A stretch of 6,162 nucleotides of DNA from DASZMJ01 sp035551935 (GCA_035551935.1 DASZMJ010000525.1:1-6162); one strand, 5' to 3'. Counted from the first letter of the stretch, positions 1 to 6,142 are shown. The notes: generated by a model not told the origin, from the letters alone. Translations and numbers: made by a program.

Positions 1-126
1 TCCGAAGAATGCGGATTGATGATCGCGGATTTGAAGAAATTCGAATCCGAAAGAAATTGGAATCCGAATTCCGCATTCCGAAATCCGAAATCCGAGCATT
101 CCGCATTCCGAAATCCGCATTCCGAA
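1..126. repeat. Family A repeat cluster, left copy
   Basis: This stretch upstream of the first gene is built from short reiterated words such as TCCGAAA, ATTCCGC and GCGGATTT and is visibly poorer in G+C than the genes. It is an inverted copy of the cluster at 1776-1888. Bases 25-68 match the reverse complement of 1845-1888 perfectly (44 bases), 70-103 match 1803-1836 perfectly (34 bases), 103-126 match 1787-1810 (24 bases) and 1-17 match 1776-1792. The cluster may extend left of the window. An ATG at 16 opens a frame through it, but the resulting peptide is only translated repeat followed by an out-of-frame reading of the first gene, so no gene is called. The family resembles dispersed intergenic repeats I associate with planctomycete genomes; that link is from memory. 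Confidence 0.9.
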
Positions 127-140
127 CTTTCCCCATCCCC

Positions 141-148
141 AGGTGAGG
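141..148 (+). promoter_or_regulatory. Ribosome binding site of the connector-like gene
   Basis: AGGTGAGG lies six bases before the ATG at 155. It decides the start: an in-frame GTG at 143 lies inside this Shine-Dalgarno sequence and would add only four residues, so ATG 155 is preferred. Confidence 0.65.
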
Positions 149-154
149 TCTCCC

Positions 155-1015
155 ATGAGCCTGCCCGTCATCGGGCCGCCGGTCGCCGCCGGGGTCGACG
201 GCGTCTGGACGCGCTGCCTGAACGACCCGAGGACCGGCCGGCCGAGCCTCGACTACTCGGCCGCCGACGTGCTCACCGCCCGGGTCTGGGCCGGGGGCGG
301 CCAGCCGACGCTCGCGACGCCCGCCGTGGCCTGGGCGCCGCAGGGGCCGCCGTACTACCAGGTCACCCTCGCCGCGAGCCAGGCCGCGGCCCTGGGACCC
401 GGCCAGTGGTATTGCCTCGTGACGGTGGCCCTGGCCGGCACGACGACGAGCCAGGAGGCGTTCGACGGCGTCCTCGTCGTCACCGACGCGCCCGGCACGG
501 CCACGGCCCCGCGCGTCTATTGCGGTCGCGTCGACATGGTCCGCATCGCCCCCTGGATCGAGTCCGTCGGGGCGTCGGGCCAGCAGGCCGGCTTCGCCGA
601 CGAGCGCGGGGTGGCCCGGGACTTCACCGAGACCCTCTTGCAGCGCCACTACCGGGGCAATCGCTGGTTCCCGCGCCAGGGCACCCTCGACCACTTGCTC
701 GATGGCGTGCTCGGCCTGTACCGGCCCGGCCGCCAGGACGTCACGCTCCAGGGCTGGCTCGACGCCGGCGGCCTGATCCTCGCCGGGCCGACCGGGACCC
801 AGGTCGTCCGGGCCAATGCGTACCTCGCGCTCGCCGAGGTCCTGGAGCCGCTGATCGGCGACCGCGGCAAGACGAGCTACCAGGCCCTCGCCGCGCGGTT
901 CCGGGCGCGCGGCGAGGAAATCCTGATCAACCTCACCCCCGAGATCGACACCGACGGCGACGGCAAGGCCGACGTCGTCATCGAGCTCGGCAACGTCGAC
1001 GTCCTGAGGGGCTGA
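155..1015 (+). CDS. Two-domain phage protein, probable head-tail connector
   Basis: This encodes 286 residues with no signal peptide or membrane segment. Residues about 1-112 are rich in beta-strand patterns (TARVW at 41-45, YYQVTL at 67-72, LGPGQWYCLVTV at 80-91), resembling an immunoglobulin-like or BppU-N-terminal-like beta sandwich of phage proteins. Residues about 120-286 are more helical (DFTETLLQRHYRGNRWF at 156-172; VVRANAYLALAEVLEPLIG at 217-235). This half recalls gp36/DUF1320-type or gp6-type connectors, which join the portal to the tail. Near the end, D265, D267, D269, G270 and D273 form a DxDxDGxxD loop of the EF-hand/dockerin kind. The next gene starts 11 bases downstream and its ribosome binding site overlaps this stop codon, so the two are almost surely co-transcribed. 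The function is inferred from position and fold-like patterns. Alternatives are a head decoration protein or a neck protein of unknown family. The reading frame is secure; the product name is not. Confidence 0.55.
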   Translation: MSLPVIGPPVAAGVDGVWTRCLNDPRTGRPSLDYSAADVLTARVWAGGGQPTLATPAVAWAPQGPPYYQVTLAASQAAALGPGQWYCLVTVALAGTTTSQEAFDGVLVVTDAPGTATAPRVYCGRVDMVRIAPWIESVGASGQQAGFADERGVARDFTETLLQRHYRGNRWFPRQGTLDHLLDGVLGLYRPGRQDVTLQGWLDAGGLILAGPTGTQVVRANAYLALAEVLEPLIGDRGKTSYQALAARFRARGEEILINLTPEIDTDGDGKADVVIELGNVDVLRG

Positions 1016-1019
1016 GAGG
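1014..1019 (+). promoter_or_regulatory. Ribosome binding site of the first tail-completion gene
   Basis: GAGAGG overlaps the TGA of the preceding gene and lies seven bases before the ATG at 1027. It marks that ATG as the true start inside a much longer open frame (from 16) and suggests translational coupling. Confidence 0.6.
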
Positions 1020-1026
1020 CCTTGCC

Positions 1027-1767
1027 ATGCGATTGACGCTCAACGGCTCGTTCATCGTCCCGCCGCCGGCCGTCGCCCGCGTCGTCCCGCCCGGGGTGGC
1101 CACGACCTTCCGGCTGGACGCCCGCGCGGTCGCGCCGCCGCCGGGCCTCGACGAGGCGCGGTCGCGGGCGTTCTGGCGACTCGTCCGCGACGTGGCGCTC
1201 GCGGTCAAGGACCGCGAGCTCGCCGCCGGCCTCGACAAGGACGGCCGCGAGCTCGCCGCCGTCCGGCCCCGGCGCCCGCGGTATCGCTCGGGCAGGCGGC
1301 TCGACGGGCCGCCGCTCATGCCGCATCGCGCCCTCTCGCGGACCCGGCGGCTGCTCCGCGGCCGGGCCGACGCGCGGGGCGTCACCTTCTCCTGGGCCCG
1401 CGGCTGGGGCCGCATCCTCGGCTACCACGCCGCCGGCCAGGTCCGGGGCGCCCCGGACCGCGACGTCATCGGCCTGAGCCGCGCCGGCCGCGCCCTCGTC
1501 GCGGCCACCGCCCTGCGGCGCTGGGCCGGCAAGTACGGGCCGCCGCGGACGCCGGCCCTCGACCTCCCGCGTGACCTCGCCGCGCCGGCGCCCTCGGCCG
1601 GCTCGGGCCGCTTCGTCGTCCGGGCGATCGACGCCGTCGGCCGGCACGTCGAGCGGCTCAGCCCGGGGCGGGCCGCGGCCGTCAAGTCGCACTCCGGGTG
1701 GGGGCAGGTCACGCGATCGCGGGATTCGGCCGATCGCGGGATTCGGAATGCGGATTTCGGATCCTAA
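1027..1767 (+). CDS. Tail completion / virion morphogenesis-like protein, copy 1
   Basis: This encodes 246 residues, basic and rich in Arg and Ala. The frame is open from base 16, but the ribosome binding site and the preceding stop support ATG 1027. The core (about 49-156) has WRLV near 50-53, LDKDGREL at 69-76, RLDGPPLMP at 91-99, WGRILGYHAAG at 127-137 and RDVIGLSRAGRA at 145-156. A central G-x-x-Y/H-A-x-x-H/G element followed by an R-[DP]-[FV]-[IL]-G-[LI] element is typical of phage virion morphogenesis (gpS-like) and HK97 gp10-like tail-completion proteins, which act at the neck. The same order of motifs recurs in the gene at 1941, so the two look like paralogues. Residues about 157-228 form a tail not shared with that gene. 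Residues 229-246 are encoded by repeat DNA (1711-1767), including two copies of a 16-base unit, so the natural stop has probably been replaced. Family assignment is moderate and the reading frame is good. Confidence 0.6.
   Translation: MRLTLNGSFIVPPPAVARVVPPGVATTFRLDARAVAPPPGLDEARSRAFWRLVRDVALAVKDRELAAGLDKDGRELAAVRPRRPRYRSGRRLDGPPLMPHRALSRTRRLLRGRADARGVTFSWARGWGRILGYHAAGQVRGAPDRDVIGLSRAGRALVAATALRRWAGKYGPPRTPALDLPRDLAAPAPSAGSGRFVVRAIDAVGRHVERLSPGRAAAVKSHSGWGQVTRSRDSADRGIRNADFGS
1714..1746 (+). repeat. Two tandem 16-base units inside the 3' end of a gene
   Basis: CGATCGCGGGATTCGG occurs at 1714-1729 and again at 1731-1746, one base apart. The first copy overlaps codons 230-235 of the upstream structural gene. 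Related words (GATCGCGGATTT at 21; CGCGATCGGCGG at 1914) occur near the outer edges of both family A clusters, so this looks like a border unit of the same repeat family. Confidence 0.8.
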
Positions 1768-1908
1768 TTTCTTCAAATCCGCATTCTTCGGAATGCGGAT
1801 TTCGGAATGCTCGGATTTCGGATTTCGGAATGCGGATTTCGGATTTCGGATTCCAATTTCTTTCGGATTCGAATTTCTTCAAATCCGCATTCCGAAATCC
1901 GAAATCCG
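1766..1908. repeat. Family A repeat cluster, right copy, with internal palindromes
   Basis: This cluster fills most of the 173-base gap between the two tail-completion-like genes. It is largely the inverted copy of the left cluster (1-126). Internally, the 21-base word starting AATTTCTTCAAATCC is directly repeated at 1766-1786 and 1872-1892. Bases 1812-1839 are the perfect reverse complement of 1881-1908 (28 bases, 41-base loop). Bases 1775-1786 pair with 1791-1802 around a TTCG loop. No gene or promoter is recognised here. The remaining 1909-1940 carries the ribosome binding site of the next gene. Confidence 0.9.
1775..1802 (+). terminator. Perfect 12-bp hairpin with UUCG loop
   Basis: AAATCCGCATTC pairs perfectly with GAATGCGGATTT around TTCG, giving a C(UUCG)G tetraloop, known as an especially stable RNA loop. 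It starts eight bases after the stop codon at 1767. No U-run follows, so it is not a classical rho-independent terminator. It could instead protect the upstream mRNA 3' end or partly attenuate transcription. The structure is certain as sequence; the role is inferred. Confidence 0.4.
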
Positions 1909-1923
1909 CATACCGCGATCGGC

Positions 1924-1928
1924 GGAGG
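1924..1928 (+). promoter_or_regulatory. Ribosome binding site of the second tail-completion gene
   Basis: GGAGG lies 12 bases before ATG 1941, a rather long spacing. It sits just outside the repeat cluster, so the gene kept its own initiation signal. In-frame codons upstream encode translated repeat, which argues against an earlier start. Confidence 0.5.
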
Positions 1929-1940
1929 ATCGGTGGTGAA

Positions 1941-2570
1941 ATGGCCGAGATCCAGTACCACGGCCTCGACGCGGCGATGGGCCGGCTCGACCGGCTCGTC
2001 GACCCGGACCCGACCGACCTCCTGCTCCGCTGGCGGGAGGTCATGGAAGAGGACAATCGCCGCGGGATCATGGGCGGCCTCGACGGCTTCGGCCGGCCGA
2101 TGACGCCGGTCAAGTACCGGCTCGCGCTCGCGTCGGCGTTGCCGCAATTCCGGGCCGGCCGGTCGGTGCCGAAGCGGTTCCGCAAGGCGCCGAAGCTGCC
2201 CGACCGCTCGCGTCTCTTCGTCGACTTCGGCGGCCTGGCGCGGTCGGAGTATCGCCGGCTGAGCGGGCCCCCGCTCGCCCCGCGCGGCGAGGGGTCGCGA
2301 GTCATCAGCAATTACGCCACGGCGCACGGCGAGGAGGCGGCCGGGCGCTGGTTCGCCGAGGGCGCCTGGATCGACGTCGTGTCCGACCGGGGCGTCCCGT
2401 TCCTCCACTCGCATTTCGTCGGCGCCGGCCACGACCCGACCCGCGACCTCCGCGGCATCCGGCCCTGGGGCCGCGCCGCGATCGACCGGGCGACGAGGTC
2501 CTGGGTCGGCTCGGAGCTGCTCGGCCAGGCGTCGCATTTCCAGCCCCTCGGCCACTTCCAGGCGATCTAG
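1941..2570 (+). CDS. Tail completion / virion morphogenesis-like protein, copy 2
   Basis: This encodes 209 soluble residues without membrane segments. An early helix (LLLRWREVMEEDNRRGIMGG, 27-46) leads into LDGFGRPMTPV (47-57), a 'D-x-x-G-R/x-W/P-x-P' pattern typical of virion morphogenesis proteins. These are followed by YRRLSGPPLAP (104-114), GAWIDVVSDRGVPFLHSHFVGAG (141-163, containing the H/F-H-x-x-G-A/G element) and RDLRGIRPWGRAAI (168-181). The order WR...LDxxGR...RLxGPPLxP...(H)xxG...RDxxGxxxxGRA matches the gene at 1027, so both probably descend from one gene. Between the LD and GPPL motifs this copy holds about 40 extra residues. Proteins of this kind act at the neck or tail end to complete the tail or join it to the head. 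The next gene begins three bases after the stop, suggesting coupled translation. The longer frame from 1698 would only add translated repeat. The function is inferred from pattern and gene order. Confidence 0.6.
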   Translation: MAEIQYHGLDAAMGRLDRLVDPDPTDLLLRWREVMEEDNRRGIMGGLDGFGRPMTPVKYRLALASALPQFRAGRSVPKRFRKAPKLPDRSRLFVDFGGLARSEYRRLSGPPLAPRGEGSRVISNYATAHGEEAAGRWFAEGAWIDVVSDRGVPFLHSHFVGAGHDPTRDLRGIRPWGRAAIDRATRSWVGSELLGQASHFQPLGHFQAI

Positions 2571-2573
2571 CCC

Positions 2574-3068
2574 ATGTCCCGACCCCGGCTCTTCGCGACC
2601 CCGCCCTCGCCCGAATCGGCCTGCTTCCGCGCCGTCGACCGGGTGCTCCGCGACGCCCCGGCGCTGCAGGCCGTCGGGGTCAACTTCTTCAGCTTCGAGG
2701 GCGACGCCGACCGCGACTCGCGCGAGCCGACCCTCGACGAGGCCCCCTGGGTCCGGCTGGCCGTCGTCCCGCTCCCCAGCCACTGGCAGAGCGAGAACCA
2801 GCACGCGGCGCCGCTGTCGGTCAAGGTCGAGTGCTTCGTCGCCGGCACGCGGCTCGACGACGGCCTCGACCTCTGGGCCGCGATCCGCGGCGCCCTCTTC
2901 CCCGGCGACGGCTCCGTGCTGGGCCGGCTCGCCGGGGCCGGCGCCTGGGGCTACGAGCTGGCGCAGCCGGCCTTCGGCCTGATGCGCAACGAGGAGGGCG
3001 GCCCGGTCGTCGGCGTCAAGGCGCTCGGCGCCCTGGTCGTCGGCCTCAAGGTCGACACGCCCGCCTGA
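2574..3068 (+). CDS. Putative tail terminator protein
   Basis: This encodes 164 residues. The ATG lies only three bases after the preceding stop and has no clear Shine-Dalgarno sequence, so it is probably translated by re-initiation of ribosomes leaving the upstream gene. The protein has an N-terminal helix (ESACFRAVDRVLRDAPAL, 14-31), then alternating strands and helices: WVRLAVVPLP (59-68), APLSVKVECFVAG (79-91), DDGLDLWAAIRGALFP (95-110) and a final strand segment VKALGALVVGLKV (148-160). An N-terminal helix followed by a 'W-x-R/V...V...V-x-v-e...' sheet with a helix carrying 'lw..i...L' is the layout of small tail terminator proteins (gpU or minor-tail-Z-like folds). Position directly before the tube gene is where long-tailed phages encode the protein that caps the tail tube. 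No diagnostic motif is present, so the name rests mostly on size, fold pattern and position. It could also be another neck protein. Confidence 0.5.
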   Translation: MSRPRLFATPPSPESACFRAVDRVLRDAPALQAVGVNFFSFEGDADRDSREPTLDEAPWVRLAVVPLPSHWQSENQHAAPLSVKVECFVAGTRLDDGLDLWAAIRGALFPGDGSVLGRLAGAGAWGYELAQPAFGLMRNEEGGPVVGVKALGALVVGLKVDTPA

Positions 3069-3143
3069 TGGGACGAATCACGTCGAGGAGCGCCGGAACG
3101 ACGGGACGACCCCGCGACCGAGTCCATCGCAGGGAATCCCCCA

Positions 3144-4052
3144 ATGCCCGTCGGTTTCAGTCAGGCGCTCCGACTCACGAGAGAAACGGTCAAAGGGACG
3201 TATGACACGACCCAGCACGGCACCGCCAACGAGCTCTGGTTGCGGCTGGAGTCGGACAACGCCTTCGGCGTCCGCCGAACGCAGGGCGTGACGCCGATCC
3301 GCGGCGCCGGCGGCCTGAACCGGCGCGAGCTGGCGCTCAACCCGACCTTCGCCGTCGCCGGCCCGCTGTCGTGCCACGTCTATCCCACCCAGGCCGCGAC
3401 GCTCATCGGTTGGTTGTTGACCCTCTCGGGCGGCGACCTCACCACGTTCACCGCCGACTTCTTCGACGGCACACGCGCGCTCAGCTACCTCGGCTGCATG
3501 TTCGGCGCGACGACGTTGACCGCGTCGCGGCAGTCGCAGGGCCTCCGGATGCAGGCCCAGGTCCTGGGCATGAAGACCGCGGCCCCCAACGCGAACTTCG
3601 CCTATCCGCCGGCGATCACGGCCTTCCCCGCCGAGAACCCGTACCTGTTCGCCGAGCTCTTCGGCGGCGTGACGTGGGGCACGTCCCGCGCCAACTTCAA
3701 GACCTGGTCGCTGTCCGTCGGCAACAAGGTCGTCGGGGGCAACAACGAGCAGGCCGGGATAACTTCGGTCTCCTTCGCCGGCCGCGACGTCGACATGAGC
3801 TGTGTCCTCGAATACGCGAGCACCGCCGACCGCCTCTCCTACGAGACGAGCCCCCAGGCGGCGCTCGCCGCCGCCGCCGTCTTCACCAAGGCGAGCCCCA
3901 TGCACGCGCTGACGTTCAACATGGAGGCGACCACCTTCATCCTCTCGCTCTCCGACGAGCTGCCGATCGGCGACCTGATCTATCAGGGGGTCCAGATCGG
4001 TTCGTTCTATGACCGGACGGCCGGCACGGACATCACCTTCACCGCGACCTGA
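3144..4052 (+). CDS. Probable major tail tube protein
   Basis: This encodes 302 residues. AGGGA at 3131-3135 lies eight bases before ATG 3144. The 75 bases separating it from the previous gene show no repeat or hairpin that I recognise. The protein is beta-rich and poor in charge compared with its neighbours. The N-terminal part reads GFSQALRLTRETVKGTYDT (4-22), then ELWLRLESDNAFG (30-42); the middle has repeated aromatic and small-residue strands; the C-terminal strands are ALTFNMEATTFILSLSDELPIGDLIYQGVQIG (255-286) and GTDITFTAT (294-302). A start of the form 'Q.....KE...GTY' and about 300 residues fit the Phage_tube_2 type of tail tube protein, which polymerises into the hollow tube. Its place between a terminator candidate and a clear tape measure gene supports the role. 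The second best possibility is a capsid-associated or decoration protein. Codon use resembles the neighbours, with slightly less extreme third positions, as is common for highly expressed structural genes. Confidence 0.65.
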   Translation: MPVGFSQALRLTRETVKGTYDTTQHGTANELWLRLESDNAFGVRRTQGVTPIRGAGGLNRRELALNPTFAVAGPLSCHVYPTQAATLIGWLLTLSGGDLTTFTADFFDGTRALSYLGCMFGATTLTASRQSQGLRMQAQVLGMKTAAPNANFAYPPAITAFPAENPYLFAELFGGVTWGTSRANFKTWSLSVGNKVVGGNNEQAGITSVSFAGRDVDMSCVLEYASTADRLSYETSPQAALAAAAVFTKASPMHALTFNMEATTFILSLSDELPIGDLIYQGVQIGSFYDRTAGTDITFTAT

Positions 4053-4076
4053 ACGTGGGGAAAAGTGCCCCTTGAA

Positions 4077-4162
4077 ACGCGGGAAAACGTGCGGAGTGCC
4101 CAGTAAAGACAGGCCATCAAGAAGATCCTCCTCCACTCGGCACTCCGCACGTTTTCCCGCGT
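4077..4162. repeat. Perfect 24-bp inverted repeat (family B) before tape measure gene
   Basis: Bases 4077-4100 are the exact reverse complement of 4139-4162, with a 38-base loop (4101-4138). Outside these arms, 4058-4069 (GGGAAAAGTGCC) and 4175-4185 (GGCACTTTCCC) form a second, one-base-imperfect pair, so the 4053-4195 gap is a nested palindrome from edge to edge. The outer right arm ends just before the GGGGG at 4186-4190 that precedes the tape measure ATG. No transposase or target duplication is visible. It may be a small palindromic mobile element, an RNA structure acting on the operon, or both. Confidence 0.9.
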
Positions 4163-4195
4163 CTTCTCGCGCTCGGCACTTTCCCGGGGGCGCCG

Positions 4196-6142
4196 ATGAC
4201 GACCGACGACATCGTCCGGATCATCCTCGAATTGCGGGGGACCGAGGCGGTCCCCGAGCTGAAGGAGCAGCTCGGGTATACCAAGGTGGCGATGGGCCAG
4301 CTCAACGACGCCTTCGAACGCGGCGAGGTGGAGCTCTCCGAATTCATCGCCGTCGCCAAGCGGCTCGGCGGCGAGGCGACGGAGCTGGGGCGCATCCTCG
4401 ACGGCGTCGCCGCGGCCGAGGCGCGGGAGGCCGACGCCGCCGCGGCCGCGGCGCGGTCGATGGCGCAGGCCGCCGCGGCGGCGTCGAGCCAGGTCGGCAC
4501 CTACGAGGTCCTGGGCGGCACGTACGAGCTGGTCGGCGACGCGCTCGAGGAGCTGGCCAACGACCAGGCGATCGCCGCGCGCGGCTCGGCCGGCCTGGCG
4601 CAGGCCACGACCGCCGCGGCGACGGCGACGGCCGCCGCGGCGGCGACGGCCCAGCAGGCCCACGGCGGCTTCCATAACTTCGGCTTCCAGGTCCTGTTCG
4701 CCTCGCAGGCGATCGAGGACTTCAGCTACGGCCTCGACCAGGGCCTCGCGCAGGCGTTCCGCAACACGCTCAACAATATCCCCCTGCTGGTCATGGCCTT
4801 CGGCGGCGGCCCCGGGCTGGCCGGCGGCATCAGCATCGCGGCCGTCGGCGCCTCGGTGCTCGTCGAGCACTGGAGCCAGTTGACGGCCCGGTTCCGCGAC
4901 TCCGAGCCGGCGATCCAGGCCGACGCGCGGCGGCTCGAGGAGCTGGGCCGGGTGACCAAGAAGACGGCCGAGGAGACGGCCGAATTCAACCGGCTCAAGA
5001 AGGAACAGGCGCAGGTCGAGCGGGCGATCACCGAAATCCCCGCCGCCTGGAAGAAGCAGGCGCAGGCCGTCCAGGAGGCGTATGACGAGACGGGGGCCGG
5101 CGAGATCGCCGAGGCCCTGGCCGCCAACCGGCTGGGGGGCGACGAGGGCGTGACGCGGCGCATCCCGCGAGCGGTGATCGACGAGGCCAACGCCAAGATG
5201 GCGGAGGGCCGGGACCTCCGCGTCAAGGCCGATCGCTCCCGGTCGATCGGCCTCGGCGCCCTCGCCAACTGGAACGAGCGGGTGGCCGCGGCTCGCGAGT
5301 CGGAGGGCGCCAAGATCCTCCGCGACGAACGCGCCCGCATCGAGGCCGAGGCGTTGGCGCAGGCGAAGAAGGACCTCGTCGCCGCCAAGGACGACCCGGC
5401 CGCCTTGCGGGCGCTCCTCCCCGAGATCGAGGACCACTGGCGGGACTTCCGCGGCGGCCTGGCCGCCGACCTGACGAACGCCCTGCCCGAGAATCGCCGG
5501 GCGCAACGCGAGCTCGAGCTCCAGGGCGTCGAGCGCGGCCGGCAGCTCCGCGAGCGGGCCGCGCGCCGGGCCGAGGACAAGCGGAACGAGGACGCCACGA
5601 TCGAGGCCGAGCTCGAAGGCCACCGCCGCGACCAGGCCGACCTCGAGGCCCACCGGCGCGAGCTCGACCGCATCGCCCGCGAACGCGAGCACCGCCTCCA
5701 CCCCGAGCGGCCCCCGGCGCCGCCGCTCGACGAGAGCGACTTCCAGGCCGCCGAGCGGCGGGCCCGCGAGCGGGCCGACCACGAGGTACGGGTCGCGACG
5801 GCGGTCGAACACGACCGCGACCTCGGCGAGCAACGCAAGCGCGCCGAGAGTCGCGAGGCCTCGGCCAAGGTCCGCGGCCTCGAGGGCACGGGCTTCAGCC
5901 GCGACGACCTGGCCGACTTCATCGGCGCCAATACCGGCCTCGGCGACGACGACAGCCGCCGCGCCATGCAGCGCGCCGTCACCCTCTTCGGCCACGGCGT
6001 CGACCTGGCGACCGCCACCCAGGCGGCCGTCATCGAGACGATGCAGGAGCTCGCCAACATCGAGCGCCGACTGATGATGATGCGGGAGAACTTGAACGTG
6101 ATGGGCACGCTGAGGAACCAACGCCCGACCTTCTCCCGATGA
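4196..6142 (+). CDS. Phage tail tape measure protein
   Basis: This encodes 648 residues. ATG 4196 is the first start in the frame, with GGGGG at 4186-4190 as a possible ribosome binding site. The N-terminal 70 residues are helical (ELKEQLGYTKVAMGQLNDAF, 21-40). Residues 72-153 are extremely Ala-rich, with a GTYEVLGGTYELVG stretch at 101-114. The signature block follows at 163-229: GFQVLFASQAIEDFSYGLDQ, RNTLNNIPLL and a Gly/Ala hydrophobic stretch (about 195-224). 'SQAIEDF.YG......R...NN.P.L' is a well-known tape measure pattern. Residues 240-560 are long charged helices and coiled coil rich in Glu, Arg and Ala, with a Pro-rich break at 503-510 (PERPPAPP). The C-terminus (570-638) is again helical. 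The protein sets tail length and sits inside the tube. At roughly 0.15 nm per residue, known for this family, it predicts a tail near 95 nm. No peptidase or lysozyme domain is seen. Many antisense ORFs over it are composition artefacts. Confidence 0.85.
   Translation: MTTDDIVRIILELRGTEAVPELKEQLGYTKVAMGQLNDAFERGEVELSEFIAVAKRLGGEATELGRILDGVAAAEAREADAAAAAARSMAQAAAAASSQVGTYEVLGGTYELVGDALEELANDQAIAARGSAGLAQATTAAATATAAAAATAQQAHGGFHNFGFQVLFASQAIEDFSYGLDQGLAQAFRNTLNNIPLLVMAFGGGPGLAGGISIAAVGASVLVEHWSQLTARFRDSEPAIQADARRLEELGRVTKKTAEETAEFNRLKKEQAQVERAITEIPAAWKKQAQAVQEAYDETGAGEIAEALAANRLGGDEGVTRRIPRAVIDEANAKMAEGRDLRVKADRSRSIGLGALANWNERVAAARESEGAKILRDERARIEAEALAQAKKDLVAAKDDPAALRALLPEIEDHWRDFRGGLAADLTNALPENRRAQRELELQGVERGRQLRERAARRAEDKRNEDATIEAELEGHRRDQADLEAHRRELDRIAREREHRLHPERPPAPPLDESDFQAAERRARERADHEVRVATAVEHDRDLGEQRKRAESREASAKVRGLEGTGFSRDDLADFIGANTGLGDDDSRRAMQRAVTLFGHGVDLATATQAAVIETMQELANIERRLMMMRENLNVMGTLRNQRPTFSR

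Noticed and set aside
1..126. CRISPR array
   Set aside because: The repeated words are short, variable and contiguous, with no regular spacers of constant length.
16..1026. Long N-terminal extension of the gene starting at 1027, from ATG 16
   Set aside because: It would translate the family A repeat and then the connector gene out of frame, giving Arg/Pro-rich nonsense. ATG 1027 has a good ribosome binding site.
1698..1940. N-terminal extension of the gene starting at 1941
   Set aside because: The added peptide is repeat translation, with runs of SDFG/NADFG-like residues, and overlaps the previous gene.
877..2804. Antisense open frames across the connector and tail-completion genes
   Set aside because: They run through repeat DNA and give low-complexity Arg/Ala/Gly protein; this is a high-G+C shadow effect.
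3069..3143. Promoter in the gap before the tube gene
   Set aside because: No convincing -35/-10 pair or operator-like palindrome is visible in these 75 bases; only the ribosome binding site stands out.
4009..4677. Possible frameshift product extending from the tube gene into the next frame, as in tail assembly chaperones
   Set aside because: The frame is open, but it starts inside the tube gene, crosses the palindrome and then reads the tape measure gene out of frame as Arg/Gly-rich sequence. I see no convincing slippery site.
4007..6121. Very long antisense open frame (704 codons) opposite the tape measure gene
   Set aside because: It mirrors the G/C-ending codons of the sense gene, has a Val/Leu/Gly/Arg-only composition and no domain logic, while the sense frame carries clear tape measure motifs.
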